Part shown: piece after piece, positions 47,201 to 59,428 of the stretch
Position numbering within the stretch: the first letter of the stretch is position 1
Layout of the letters: each line of letters begins with the position of its first letter
Source: Gnetum montanum
Taxonomy: Eukaryota > Streptophyta > Gnetopsida > Gnetales > Gnetaceae
Reading direction: 5' to 3'
Length of the DNA: 64,000 nt
Assembly (NCBI GenBank): GCA_015680685.1
Contig: MNCI01005835.1
Location: forward strand, 773,939-837,938
The notes under the pieces: model-generated
Databases searched by the model: none
What the model was told of the DNA's origin: nothing
What the model saw: the letters and a program-made list of their open reading frames with translations, nothing else
Program-made: the position numbers and the translations under genes

Positions 47201-47961
47201 TACTCAACAACCTACTTAACTCTTAGACAATTTTTTGTTATGTTGTCCTTTGTTGTGTCAAAAAAATTATTTCATTAACATAATTTTATAATCTATAGAG
47301 AGTTGAGTGTCAATATTTCTATTGAAATGAAAAACTCGATGCTAAATTTCCTACTCTTTTGTTATTCCTCCAAAACAAAACACTAGATTTAGATGAATTT
47401 GAAGTTATTTTTTGAAAAGACATGATGCACTCTTGATTTGATGCTTAATAAAATTACACATTAATATTTTTTCCAAAAATATAAACATTTATTTTAAAAA
47501 AATGTTAATTTAAATAACAAAACATTTCCCTCATATTAAATAACATAATAAAATTTGCACCTTCATGGGGTTGTAGCTCTTATGTATCTATGTAGTTTCT
47601 TGTTAAGATTGATGATGTGTAGTTAAGATGCGTGATTTACGTCTTACATTTTAGTAAATTTATAAGTATTAGGATCCATTGGACATATATTACATTTTCA
47701 TGAAAAATTAAGATAAATTATACAAATTGATCAAGCATTAATGGGGGCAACAAAAGCAAATAATATAGGATTTTGGATATAGTATTATAATGCTATTTGA
47801 AATGGGTAGCCACAACATAAAAAAGAAATACGTGCAATCCATCTTCAAGGGCTTTTAACCCACACAACCTAAAGGTACACTCTTCTTAGAGGAGTTGAAT
47901 CTATCTTCCACTTTGAATTCTAAGATAATACAAACTTAAGTGAAGCTTGTTGATGCACCTC
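44250..47961. other. 3' flank and gene-free spacer
   Basis: The first ~300 bases are likely the 3' UTR of the ZCCHC8-like gene; no clear poly(A) signal stands out. The rest is AT-rich without a supportable ORF. Small features are a doubled 'tttttagggggatcatga' near 45454-45489 and a doubled 'gtctcaccttctttgagt' near 45157-45197. Confidence 0.5.
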
Positions 47962-48919
47962 TAATGAGCATCAAAGTGTCGTGTCAACGGGCCCTTGTTG
48001 ATGTAGCCTCATTGACGGGCCCTCGTTGATAGGGCCCCATTTACATGGTGTTGCCCCGTTGATGGGGTCATGTCGACATAGCGTTTGCTACATTGACGGG
48101 GCCCCATCAACGCAACCCTAGGGCATAAACTATAAATACAAGCTCCCAGTCGTGTTTATGGGCACAAAAATTGATAGTACTAGTAGAGCTCTTACAGTTT
48201 GTCTATTCAAAAGTTAGAATATTTTTCCCAAGTGCCCACAGTAGGAGTCATTGAGTGTATGGATTTTTATTCAAGCATTGTTGTACCTTAGCATGATAGT
48301 GTGTACGAAAATAAAGACAAGCTTTTTGATAAACCTTGTAGCATTCTGGATAGTTTAGATATTTCATTCATGCATTTAATGCTTTCAGTAATTTATTTGA
48401 TGTTTTTTAGTAATTAAGCTAATTAAGTAATTAAGTGAGATAAGCTAGATAGACTAAATACATAAGTATGATTGCTTCAAGCGTAACAGGTATTCACTTG
48501 GTAATTTTAGTAGCATTATTGCTTGGTGCACCCAGTAGCGTAGTGCTTGGTAACCCAACAGTGGATACATGGGTTCAAGACGTGTATGGAAAGTGGGGTC
48601 AGATGCTTATGTTAGGACTAGTTAGAGATCAGTTAGTTAGTTAGTTAAATTAAATTAGTCATGAAATTACTTCATCTCTCTCTTTAAGCATCAAAACCAT
48701 AAAACATAAAATGATAAAAATCATATGCCTCGATTACACTTAACCATACCTTTGTACTTCACAAGTGTAATTGGGAAGACAACGAACGACTTTAGGGTAA
48801 TGTTCACTCCCTAGAAGACTAGTGCATTGGAAACTAGAGTTCACGAAATTCAATTGGATTGCATGTGAGTGCTCTGTGATTTGTATAGTTGGGCATAAGG
48901 TACCCTTCATCACTCATCA
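47962..48919 (+). repeat. 5' LTR of E3
   Basis: Starts TAATGAGCAT (TGATGAGCGT in the 3' LTR, so the first dinucleotide is mutated) and ends CACTCATCA. U3 (about 47990-48120) repeats 'cgttgatggggcc'/'cattgacggggcc' motifs. TATA is at 48131-48138. R/U5 shares 'gtgcccacagtaggagtcat' with the other families. Confidence 0.88.
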
Positions 48920-48938
48920 TTGGCGTTGTTGCTAGGGA
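48920..48938 (+). other. Decayed tRNA-Asp-type PBS of E3
   Basis: TTGGCGTTGTTGCTAGGGA follows the LTR. It differs from the tRNA-Asp complement by three transitions (two C-to-T, one G-to-A). Confidence 0.8.
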
Positions 48939-49068
48939 GTCTATTGTTGAAACGTGTGCTATCTAGGTTTAGTGGATATCATTAATATCGTTGGATGAAC
49001 CCTAAGGTCAACATCATTTCCATATTTCATAAGTACAAAAAGCACACTGATACTTTATTTATTGCAAA

Positions 49069-51640
49069 ATGTCTTCTTCTCGCAGGTGTGACGATGTTAA
49101 ACCACTAGTCCCAGAAGAGTGCAAAGTGGTATATACTCATCCAGATGAGTTTGTGCTTGATTTCACCTTCATCCTACATTAGGATGAGCAACTTTGATGG
49201 CATGATATGGAAGGCAACATTGTATTGTCCCTCGATCGATTTGTGCCCAGGATGTTGCTTCAAACTTTGAAGAAGTTAGGAATCTTAGATCTTCAAGAGG
49301 AATATGTTGTGAATGGTTATGACACTTGGGACTATCGTCCCACTAACACACAACGTAGGTGAGATTGACATCAAGAGAGGCATCATGAGGATGCTAAGGG
49401 AAAACAGTTTACCAATCCCTTATTCCTACTAAACCAAGACAACAATGAGGGTCTTGCCACTGAGGACTCTCAACATGAAGATTCTCTACCCTTTGTTACT
49501 AGTGATGAGGGTGTGACCTTGAATTCATAGTTTATAACCCACAATTCAGGTTCAAGGAAAGATGACAATAAAGGCAAGGGATCAAACAAGTATCAAGATG
49601 ATATGAAAAATAATGAACATGGCCATGATAGCTAAGGGGGAATTGGTAGATTTCATGGTGGAGGCAATCCTCCTCCCTCTTCCCCCTCTTCATTTGCATC
49701 TGGTTATTCTTCCTGTTTTGATTTTGAAAGACACTACAAAAGAAACAACTATGATGGAGGTGAGCATAGAGGTAATAATACTAATCACCATGCCCACAAT
49801 AATCAAAGTGGTAATAGAGGAAATCATCGGTGACAATGAAATCATGATGATGATGAGCCTCTGTTGGCAACTTGAAGTATGCTTAACATTGCAAAGGTAG
49901 TTAAGATTCCAACTAGGCATATGAAAGATAGTTGGATCAAGCGCGTAGACATGAACAATATCCCAAGATTTGAGAGGGGATATAGTTCTAATTTGTAGAC
50001 ACATCTACAAGCTTTCCATGATGCCTGTGCTTTGCAAAACATTGAAAATGATTGACAAAAACTCAAACTCTTCCTCGAGATACTTATCAAAGAAGCTGAA
50101 AGCTTGTACCGATTTTTAGAGCTAGAATTTGTTTGCAAATGGAGTACCATGCTGGAACTATTCAATGATAAACATCAAACATACTTTAGAATGTTCAACT
50201 TGAGAAGGAAAATCCAAGGTTGGAAACAGGGAACACATAAACCCTTGGATGCCGCCATGGGTAGATATTATTCTCTCTTACATTGATGCCTTGGCCATGA
50301 TTACTCTTAGAGGGAGCAACTCCACTACATCATAGATGGGCTCAAAGCAGAAACCAGAAGAACTCTTGGGATTTATGCTCAAGGGAGATTGTCTAAACTA
50401 AGAGCTCATCAGATACAAAGGATTTTAAAACAAGTTTCCAAAGAAGAAGGTGAGTTGCGAAAAAAGGAAAGTGCAGAAGAATATAATAGGGATCCTTCCA
50501 TAAGGAAATGGAAGGTTTGATTTTGTGACAAGGAGAAGTCACCACTCGATGAAGTGGTGCACAGAAAAACCTTGCCCATCCAGAAATATACTTCTAATAT
50601 TTTGGCAAAGGTTGATAAATTATGGGACTCTTTAGATGAAAAATTCCAAACTGCTATGAAGATTGTTGAAGAATCCAAAGAGCAAAACAGTAATCATAAC
50701 TGTAGGAGGCATAAAGAAGCTGAATGTGCTTACCAAAGAGGTAAGGGCAAAGCTACTGTAGTAGAAGAAGTTGTGGAGACACACTCTAATGATGACATTG
50801 GTTGTGACATTTATTAGTATGAACATCCTAAGGGATGTTTCCCTATGGTGTCACAGTTACAAGAGTTTGGGGTGTATGTGTTGAATCCTCAACTAGCACA
50901 AAGGTAAGCACCTAGATGATTGCCTTATCCACAAAGTAATCCAAGGCAATTTCATCAACAACAACAAGCTTACTACCCAAGTGGAGCTCCACCACAACCA
51001 TATGAAAAATATCAATAATGGCACCAACCATAGTCGTGGGGAATGCCATCACTAAGAGAATACTATCCTTATAAGTAACCAAATCCATATAGGTACTATG
51101 TTCAACAACCCATCTCTCCAAGAAGTTCTGCAAGTCATGCCTCATTTTAGCATCACTATCACCCTTCAGAGTACCAATGAACTCATTCACCATCTACTTA
51201 AGGGGAACACCCATATCCTTACCACCCTTTGAATCTGTCTACACATATGCCTCCACCCTCAAGCTAGTTACCTCCTGTTCCATCCATGCAAGGCAAAATT
51301 CCCTCACAGCCATAGCAACAAAATGCTATGAGGGTTGTACATTCACAACTAGCTTTCTAGCTAAGTGGTTCGAACAATCGATCCAAGAAATGACCCTTTT
51401 TTTGATCCAACAGTCCTCCTAAACCCTCACAACCTAATATGGTTGGTTGTCCTATATCTCCAACACCCTCATCCTATGCATCAAACACATTTGAGTACCC
51501 TTCAAACCAAACACTACCTTGAATCCACACTGTGATGTTAACTCATGCTATTTTTGATTGGATCAAGGTTGGAAATCTTTCCATAAAAAGATCTAACATG
51601 GGAACTCCACTCATTTACTTATAGATCATTGGAAATGAGC
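49069..51640 (+). pseudogene. gag: gag pseudogene of E3
   Basis: ATG at 49069 (MSSSRRCDDVKPLVPEE), with the first stop near 49180 at the same FTFILH position as in E2. Blocks in common with T and E2 are 'GNIVLSLDRFVPRMLL', 'IPTRHMKDSWIKRVDMNNIP', 'LYRFLELEFVCKWSTMLELF' (near 50104-50165) and 'PLDEVVHRKTLPIQKYT'. It also contains an arginine-containing 'GLKAETRRTLGIYAQGRLSK' piece that is deleted from T. The zinc-finger-like motif has lost its second Cys to a stop (CDIY*YEHPKGC, near 50805-50840). A Pro/Gln/Tyr-rich tail follows. It is heavily broken. Confidence 0.78.
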
Positions 51641-53190
51641 CATGCAAGGCTCTTCTTGATTTTGGTTCTGACGTCAATCTCATCTCCCATGACATGTATA
51701 AGGCCTGGAACCTATTGCCTCTCAAGAAGAGCAACATTCATTTAGAATTGGTAGATCAACCAATCACTATTCCTTTGGGACTAGTGGAGGACATTGTGAT
51801 CATAGTTTGTGGGTGGTCCTATCCTAATGATTTTTTGGTAATCAAGGAAGAAAATTGCAAAGGTGACTTCCCCATCATTATGGGAAGGGCATGGTTAAGC
51901 ATAGTAGATGCACGAATGGGCATAAGGGACCTCTCCTTGGAAATCTCCAAGGAAAATGAATTTGGATGCTTAGAGAAGAAGTGTGTTCCATGCATCATGT
52001 ACAATGATAACGGGTGCAATTGGATGCAAAAAATCTAGTCCATTAAGAGTACATTCATTCAATCATGTAACTAGTGTGCACAAGACATAGATATCCAAAG
52101 GTGCATGTATGCAATAGCCATAAAATAGGAGGGCACCTAGTGGCTACCAGCTAACTCTGACAGCAACACACTATGCATGGAACCTACTGAGACCTTGACA
52201 TGTGCTTATGTTGAAGGCATGGATAAGCTTGAGCATGTTCATCACCAACTCTTTGATGATGAAGATGGTGATACCTATTGGGGAGAGTTGGAAATCCCTG
52301 ATATATTCAAGTAGGAGCCCCTAGAGTTAAAAACCTTACTAGTTGGCATGGAGTATGCATTTTTAAATAATGGTAAGCCAATCGTAATCTATGCAAATCT
52401 TCCTCCTGAACAAAAAGAAAAGTTGTTGCAGATCGTCGACAAGTGGCCAACAACCTTTGCTTGGTCATATCCCGAGCTGACAAGAGTCGATCCAAGGATA
52501 TGCCAATATTGTATCTACATCGACCAGGCTATGAAGCTAAGAAGGCATCCACAAAGGTGGCTGTGTATGCTTTGGAGAAATTTAGGCATTATTTAATAGG
52601 ATATAAAACCAAAGTTTACATTGATCACTTGACCATAAAATTTCTAGCCAATAAAAAAATAGAAAATGCTAGGATTATGAGGTGGTGCCTTCTACTCCAA
52701 GAATTTGATATTAATATTCTAGATAAGAGGGGTAGAGAAAATGTTGTGGTGGATAACCTTTCTAGACTGGAAACCAATAAGGACAATAGAATAAGAGGAT
52801 TTTTTAATGACAAATTCCTTGATGAATACTTCCTTTTAACAAAAAATAATCCTTGGTTCACAAACATAGCAAACTATTTAGTCATAATGAAAACACCTAC
52901 TTACTAGAGTAAGGAAGAGAAAAAATATTTTCTAAGACACATCTCCAAGTATATTTGAAATGAACCATATATTTATTGAATATGTAACAACAACGTAGCA
53001 AGAAGATGTGTGGTAGAAGAAGAACAACAAGAAATGCTACACATGTGTCATGATGGCCTTGGAGGTGGACATTTTGATAGTCGTAGAACTACCATAAAAA
53101 TATTACATAGTGGGTTTTATTAGCCCACTATTTTTAAATATGCCTATATATATGTCCAAGGATGTGACAAGTGTTAATGTTTAGGGGCAA
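51641..53190 (+). pseudogene. pol: Protease and internally deleted pol of E3
   Basis: Protease starts CKALLDFGSDVNLI at 51643; the active-site DSG has become DFG, which should abolish catalysis. It continues with FPIIMGRAWLSIVDA to about 52020. The post-protease linker (TLTCAYVEGMDKLEHVHHQL) and the RT N-terminus (IYIDQAMKLRRHPQR, near 52500-52555) follow. The sequence then jumps into RNase H (VAVYALEKFRHYLIGYKTKVYIDH, near 52557) in a different frame, so the RT fingers, palm and thumb are deleted. Integrase begins with an HHCC region (CHDGLGGGH, CDKC, 53041-53180) and stops before the catalytic core, where the extra ORF starts. Confidence 0.82.
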
Positions 53191-55610
53191 TGATAACAAT
53201 ACAAGAGATGTCATTCAATCCCATTTTAATAACAAGGACTACCTAAAGGCCTCTTCCATGTGGCCAATCATGACTTTCACCAGGAAGTGGTACATGGAAG
53301 AGACATTCCTATTTTGGAATACTAGGTAGCCTAGATCAATAGTGAAAATTAAGGACATCTTAGTGTCCTACTTGGCATAGGCCATTGCTAAAGTGCTTAG
53401 GTTGCTTGAAATAGGGGCAAATCTTACTAAGATCCCAATGCAGGTGGATCTTAGTATTAAAAAGAATGGATGCAATGGTGCTATGGTATCAACTACAAGG
53501 AGCTTAGCATGCTCACACTGATAAAGAGGATTTATTACAAGATTGTAGCCTTCCACCTCAATCCCATGGTGAGCCAAGAAAAATCAACACCTTCTCTACC
53601 CAAGCATGTGCCACTTGGAGTGGGAGATTCCTAGTCAACCTTTCGCAGCTAATCTATTTAGAGATGGAGAAGTGGTTTAAAGAAAATGAATGTGGAAGAA
53701 AGGCACTCCCCTTTCCATGCCTCATTAGGAAACTTTGTCAAAGGGAGGGATAGTATGTTACACCAATGATGAAATTAGGTAAGTTATGATCTCCAATTGG
53801 GAAAAAATGATGAAAAATAAGATGCCTATAATGACTATCCATGAAGAGGACTAGTGACCACCACTTTCACTTGCCACTCAAACAACAGTGCCAAACATCA
53901 TTGTAACCATCCAACGATTGTGAGAATATAGAGAATGACTCTTGAGTGAACAAGAGCAATAAGTAGGCATGAGTGGTGGGGATCCATCTATTTATAGACT
54001 AGTAATGAATCACCTAAATGAGGTCGCATGGATAATCAATTTAATGGGTGGAGGTGGATCCATTTTCTCAGCCCAAAAGAACATAGTTGCCTGTAAGGTT
54101 GAATCCGAGCACCAGAGAGGTCACAGTATCTCTCGTAGAATAATAGACACTCCTAGAAAATCTTTGTTAATATTGTGACCTTCTCGATGTAGTTGGAGGA
54201 GTGTGAATGGGCAACTATATTGGTGATGCAGCACCAAGGGTAGGAGACAATAGCAGAAGTGATTGTTGAATGTATTACCGAGACTCTCAATGCACTTGTG
54301 ACCTCTACATCAGATATCACTGCACTCAAAGATGTGCAAATGTTTGCAAGAACCACAAGTGATGGAATAAATGCAGCTCAACATGAAGAACTACTGGACT
54401 GATTGCTAGGAACTAGGCAACTGCTTTCAAATGTCTTTGACCTTTCAGATAACATTACTATAACCCAGTTGGAGATGTTGGAGGCAAGGAGTAAGAACAT
54501 CATATTGGAAGGGCAACTTGAAACAACAAAGGAGAAAAATGAATGTTTGGCTGTGAAAGTTGTCGAATTAAGAGCCCGCATTGTCGATCTTGCATTCCTC
54601 AACCTGACACTTACAAGAGATGAAGCTATGCAATAGCTTCACACCAAGCTGAACGAGTTAAGGGTGCAAAGGAAACAACAGTGCTCTATCAATCCTTGGT
54701 CGAGGCCACTCAATACAAGATTTAGAAGGCCTTAGATCAGACCCACCAGAAGAATGTCCAACTAACTGTAGAGAACTATCACTTGCGAAATGTTGATGTG
54801 CACAAGCAACAATTAATTGATTTCATCCATCAATAGCAGGAGCAACTAGCTAGAGCAAGCACAAAACTGAGGAGATTGGTAGCAAAGAATAGGAATCTCT
54901 CCATGGAGGAGGTGTGTGTCCTTTTCCAGAAAATTACAATTGAGGTAGCCACTTGGAAATCTGAAGCTCTCAAATTTGAGAAAGTCAAAGATCATTACAG
55001 AGAATAGATCAGTCTACAGAAGGAGGTAAATGAAAAATACATCTAGTTGGCAAAGGCAAAAGAAAATGAAGCCCTCCAATAACTCTAGTAAGGTAGAGAA
55101 GTTTGGCAACCCATCATTGATGGGATAGATGCCTACAACAAGGCAGAAATCTACACAAAGGAGTTGCAGATTGAGGAGATGATAGAATATATGGAGCTCA
55201 CTAATCTTCATTATGCAAACCTAGCCATGTTGATTACTAGAAAACCATGGTCAAAGCTCAAAAAATAGGTGGCCAACTCGTACTTGCTATACAAGGTCAA
55301 GTTCAAGCATCACAAGGACACCAAGGACAAGCTTGCAGTGGCTAATGTTGAACTTGAAGTTCTCAAGGCATGATTCACTGATCAACGATCAATTGCTAAG
55401 AACCTAGTTAGAAGGATGAACAACTACTAGGAGCTATAGAATGTAGTCACGGATGTCCCCATTCTAGCCCACATTGGTGATGTCACATGGATTGTGAATG
55501 ATCCTCAAAGTAAGGAGGAGAAGATGAAGGCATTGCTAGATACCTTTCGCCTTCCACTATAGGTTGCAACTGTAGCAGGACAACCATAGCTACTGCCTAG
55601 GATTGTTTGA
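53191..55610 (+). pseudogene. Extra coiled-coil ORF of E3, degenerate
   Basis: Homologue of 7131-9848 in A. The N-terminal block near 53660-53745 reads EKWFKENE...LPFPCLIRKLCQREG. An open piece lies at 54403-54636 (77 aa), rich in Leu, Glu and Lys. Further coiled-coil-like pieces are near 54840-55000. The C-terminal block LQIEEMIEYMELTNLHYANL (then AMLI) is near 55165-55235, followed by KLAVANVELEVLKA near 55330-55370. It ends near 55610. Many in-frame stops are present. It is placed between the integrase remnant and the PPT. I infer an accessory protein of the element family. No membrane segment or signal peptide stands out. Confidence 0.65.
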
Positions 55611-55854
55611 TCTTCTCCATCATCTTCATGCCATCAAAGGAAGTGCTGTTTAATTCTTTTTGTATAGTCATGTCATGGTGTTCAATTTTATGTTATGAAC
55701 ATCACAATTTTGTAATGTGTTGATTTATACACTTGGGCACTTAGTTTTGTTAAGTTAATTTGTTTTTTTTTTGTTAAAAGTTAGTCAATAATTCCATACC
55801 TTTCCAATTTTGTAAAAGAACTCAAGGACAAGATTTCATTTAGTCATGAAGGTA

Positions 55855-56799
55855 TGATGAGCGTCAAAGTATTGTGTTGATGAGCCCCTATTGATGCGAC
55901 CTCATCAACGGGCCCCCATTGATAGGGCCTCGTTTACATGGTGTTTCCCCATCGACGTAGCATTTGCTACATTGATGGGGCCCCGTTGATGTAGCCCGAG
56001 GGTAAAAACTATAATACAAGCTTCCATCTATCTTTATGAGCATAAAAATTGATAGTAGTAGTAGAGCTCTTGCAGTTTGTTTATTCAAAAGTTAGAATAT
56101 TTTTGCTAAGTGCCTATAGCAGGAATTATTGAGTGTATAGATCTTTATTTGAGCATTGTTGTACTTGAGCATGACGGTGTGTATGGTAATAGAGACGAGC
56201 TTCTAGATAAACCTTGCAACATTATGGATATTTTAGATATTTCATTCATGCATTTAATGCTTTTAGTAATTTATTTAATGTTTTCCAATAATTAAGCTAA
56301 TTAAGTAATTAAGCAAGATAAGCTAGATAGATTAAATACATAAGTACAATCGCTTTGAGCTTAACACATATTTGCTTGGTAATCCCAGTAGTGTTATTGC
56401 TTGGTGTGCCCAGTAGTGTAGCGCTTGGTAACCTAGCAATGGATATGTGGGTTCAAGACATGTAGGGAAAGTGGACCAGATGCTTATGTTAGGACTAGTT
56501 AGAGATCAGTTAGTTAGTTAGTTAAATTAAATTATTCATTAAATTAGTTCATCTCTCTCTTTAAGCATCAAAACCATAAAACATAAAATGATAAAAATAA
56601 TATGCATTGATTACACTTAACCATACTTTTGTACTTCACAAGTGTTATTGGGAAGATAACGAATGACCTTAGGGTAACGTTCACTCCCTAGAAGACTAGT
56701 GTACTAGAAACTAGAGAGTCCATGGAATTTGACTGGATCACACATGAGCGCTCTTTGATTTGTATGGTTGGGTGTAGGGGTACCCTTCACTACTCATCA
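55855..56799 (+). repeat. 3' LTR of E3
   Basis: 945 bp, TGATGAGCGT...CTACTCATCA, after the PPT-like 'tagtcatgaaggta'. U3 again repeats 'gttgatgggccc'-type motifs (55860-55995). The TATA box is altered (tataatac near 56011). Confidence 0.88.
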
Positions 56800-56829
56800 A
56801 CCTCAATACTTGATTGAAATATCAATTGA

Positions 56830-58650
56830 GAGATAGTGAGATTTTGCATCTAGTTTATAAGATCTAATATGATGTAAATAAAATTGTTTCTTTTCTTCTA
56901 CGTTAAATGATAACTATGTAAAAAACTTTTGCTTTACTACTTGGCAAAGATGCTTAGGATTTTGTGGTACTTCCTCTTAAGAAATATTCTATTTTTTTCA
57001 ATCATTTCATTCTTTGAAAATACCAACCTTTACTAATTGGCAAAGATGCTTAAGATTTGTTGGTACTTCTTCCAAGAAATAATATATTTTCTCAATTATT
57101 TCATTCTCTGAAAATGTCAACCATGGTCTTGCAGATCCTCAAGAATTGCTTTAGAGAATTTTTTTCCCTTGAGATATGCAAGCTATTTAGTATACAATGA
57201 ATTGGCACAAGGCTTCTCCTTCTAAAGGTAACAAATCACACTCATATAATAACATTGAGTAAGGTATTTACATCTTCACTTTTAACTCATCAAGAAGAAA
57301 AGTTTTTGCACTCTTTCAATATCTTTTTAAAGTTTTGCATTAAGTTTAGGTCCCTAAATAGCACATCCATATAGTATAGTAGGATAAATCATAGTTTAAA
57401 ATTTTTATTTTTTAACCTTCCAAGTCCAAAGTTCTAAATCCTTGCACTTGCTTTTGAAAGCATTCAAAGACTTGAAATCTCATGCTATTCTTTCTTTGAT
57501 GCACTTCTTCACTTGTAATTATTTATATAAATGATACCCAAATATTTAAAAGAATCTACTATTTGCACATTGGTACCTTGAAAATGGAAGTTATAATAAG
57601 TATTTCTTATACACTAGATCATCAATTTAGTTTTATCCACATGTACTTGAAGACTAGATGAGCAACAATGATTTTCTAAAATTTGCAACATATTTTGCAT
57701 ACCTTCTATAGTAGTGAATATCAAGTTATCATTGTCTACAAACAAAATACTATTCATCGCTTGGGATCTAAATTTAATAGTATGACTATCTTGCCTATTA
57801 CATAACCATTCTTGTATTTGATTAATATAGATACCAAAGAAAGTTGGAGAAGTGGACAACCTTTTTTAGCTTTGATTTTTTTTTGAATTGAAATTTTTTC
57901 TCTATATTACTATCTACAATCTTTAAGTTACTACTTATAATTTCATGCAAGTGTAACCATAGGTTTGTGCAAACCATTGAATCATATGCTTTTGTGAAAT
58001 CAACAAAACAAATAAAAAAAATTTCATTAGGCTTTTTCCAAACTTCATGAAATGTTTGAGCATAACTAAGTAATTAATAGTGGAGTGATTTTGTCTAAAA
58101 CCTACTTGATATCTTGACTTGATCTAGTTAACTTTTGCCTAAGAACTGATTTTCTTTTATAGGAGAGTGCCCAACAACTTAGTAAAAATATTCTTCATAA
58201 TAATCATTTGATAAATTTTCAAATTATTTTTATCTCCCTTTTATATAATAAGATAGTCTTACTAGTTTTCTAATGTTGATCTAATCTTTGATCCATTGTT
58301 GAATTTAATCTATGGTAAAGTTTCTTTATGAATAGTAGGCACTACCCACTTTAATAATTTTGTGTATAAACTATTTGAATTTACAGCTTTTTAATACCTT
58401 CTCTGACTTCCTCAAGAGTAATTTGAAGGGTGCTTAGTGTATAATAGTAAATAGTTTAGAATTATCATTTTCTCTTGTAAATAGTTTATTGTAAAAAAAA
58501 AATACATCTTGAAAAGAAAAATTAAATGATGAAGAGGCTTTATGACAAGAACATTACCAAAATTATCTAGGCTCCTTTTTAATGGTATAAATAAAATATG
58601 TTTACTTCTCCTTGATAAATTTACCCTTTTTGCTTCCAATCAAGCATTTA
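56830..58650 (-). mobile_element. Degenerate LINE remnant, minus strand
   Basis: The minus strand from about 58430 reads ITLEEVREGIKKL, then 'SRYQVGFRQNHSTIN', 'FLFVLLISQKHMIQW' (a decayed A/D-containing RT motif), SPTFFGIYINQIQEWLCN (near 57850-57800), ILFVDNDNLIF (decayed YADD, near 57740) and LQVHVDKTKLMI (near 57614). Downstream pieces such as 'IERVQKLFF' (near 57320) fit the C-terminal part. There is no endonuclease, so it is probably 5'-truncated. Stops and frameshifts are frequent. It is a different LINE type from that at 35738-40682. Confidence 0.72.
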
Positions 58651-58681
58651 TATGTCTTAGCTAATGTAACACCTTTATTAA

Positions 58682-59428
58682 TTTTCTGTTCAACACATCT
58701 ATGAATTCGAAGAGGAGACATTTGATGAAGAGTTTGAACGTGCTTGCGAGGAAGAGAGGCAGTATATAGATATTATTTCAGAAAGACAGGATGATATTGA
58801 ATTTGATTTTGAAGTACTAAATCGACATCTACTTACATCAGCTCATTTTCAACGAAGTGAACTCGAAATGCTTGGATTAAGAGATCGAGATAGACAGAAC
58901 GAATGGTTAGCCAGCTATGCTGGAGAGGATGTTGCAAAGATTGCTACATATTTTGTTCATGGTCATAGATCACATGGGATAATAACACATTCAAGAAATA
59001 ACGATAATCAGGTGGACATATCTTCTCTAGGAGTTCAACAGAAGAAATGCTACAAGATTATCACTGGCCATCTATATATGCAACAATTCGAAATGGATGA
59101 AGTTTCTCCTCTATTGATGATTATTCAAGGTACAACAGGCACAGGAAAATCGTATCTTATTGATACGATTCGTAAAGAATTTAGTCAAACTTGCTCATCC
59201 GGAAAGAATAGCTTATTGGTGCTCGCCTCTACTGGTGCTGCAGTGTATAATATTAATGCAACTACAGTACATTCTGCATTGAAGATTGGAATCGGAGATT
59301 ACAAACCATTGGCTGCATCAACTTTGTCATCGTTGCAAAATAAATACAAGTACTTAAAGTATATTATTATAGATGAAATGAGTTTCATAGGTGGAAAATT
59401 GCTTAGCAGCATTGACCGAAGGCTTAAG
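58682..59428 (+). pseudogene. Partial PIF1-like helicase, Helitron type, cut by assembly gap
   Basis: One frame is open from the codon after a TAA at 58679-58681 to the gap, 249 codons, with no stop. The first ATG in frame is at 58868, but the similarity (YEFEEETFDEEFERACEEER) starts earlier, so the true N-terminus is missing or in another exon. Walker A is GTTGTGKS (59129-59152). The next motif is VLASTGAAVYNINATTVHSA. Walker B is IIIDEMSFIG, with DEMS at 59372-59383, followed by SIDRRLK at the gap. This order matches the helicase half of Helitron RepHel proteins and related PIF1-like helicases. No Rep (HUH) domain is seen upstream, where a LINE remnant lies instead. Motifs III-VI would fall in the gap. 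Whether it is a functional gene cannot be decided. Confidence 0.75.

Larger units (their letters stand above)
47962..56799 (+). mobile_element. Internally deleted gypsy element E3 with extra ORF
   Basis: 8838 bp with LTRs of 958 and 945 bp and a perfect 5-bp duplication, ACCTC at 47957-47961 and 56800-56804. The order is 5' LTR, PBS, gag, protease, start of RT, RNase H, N-terminal integrase zinc region, extra coiled-coil ORF, PPT, 3' LTR. The RT core and the integrase catalytic core are missing. It is non-autonomous, and all ORFs carry stops. Confidence 0.9.

Noticed and set aside
53191-55610. Calling the extra ORF a retroviral-type envelope
   Set aside because: No signal peptide, membrane segment or cleavage motif stands out; the content is coiled-coil-like.
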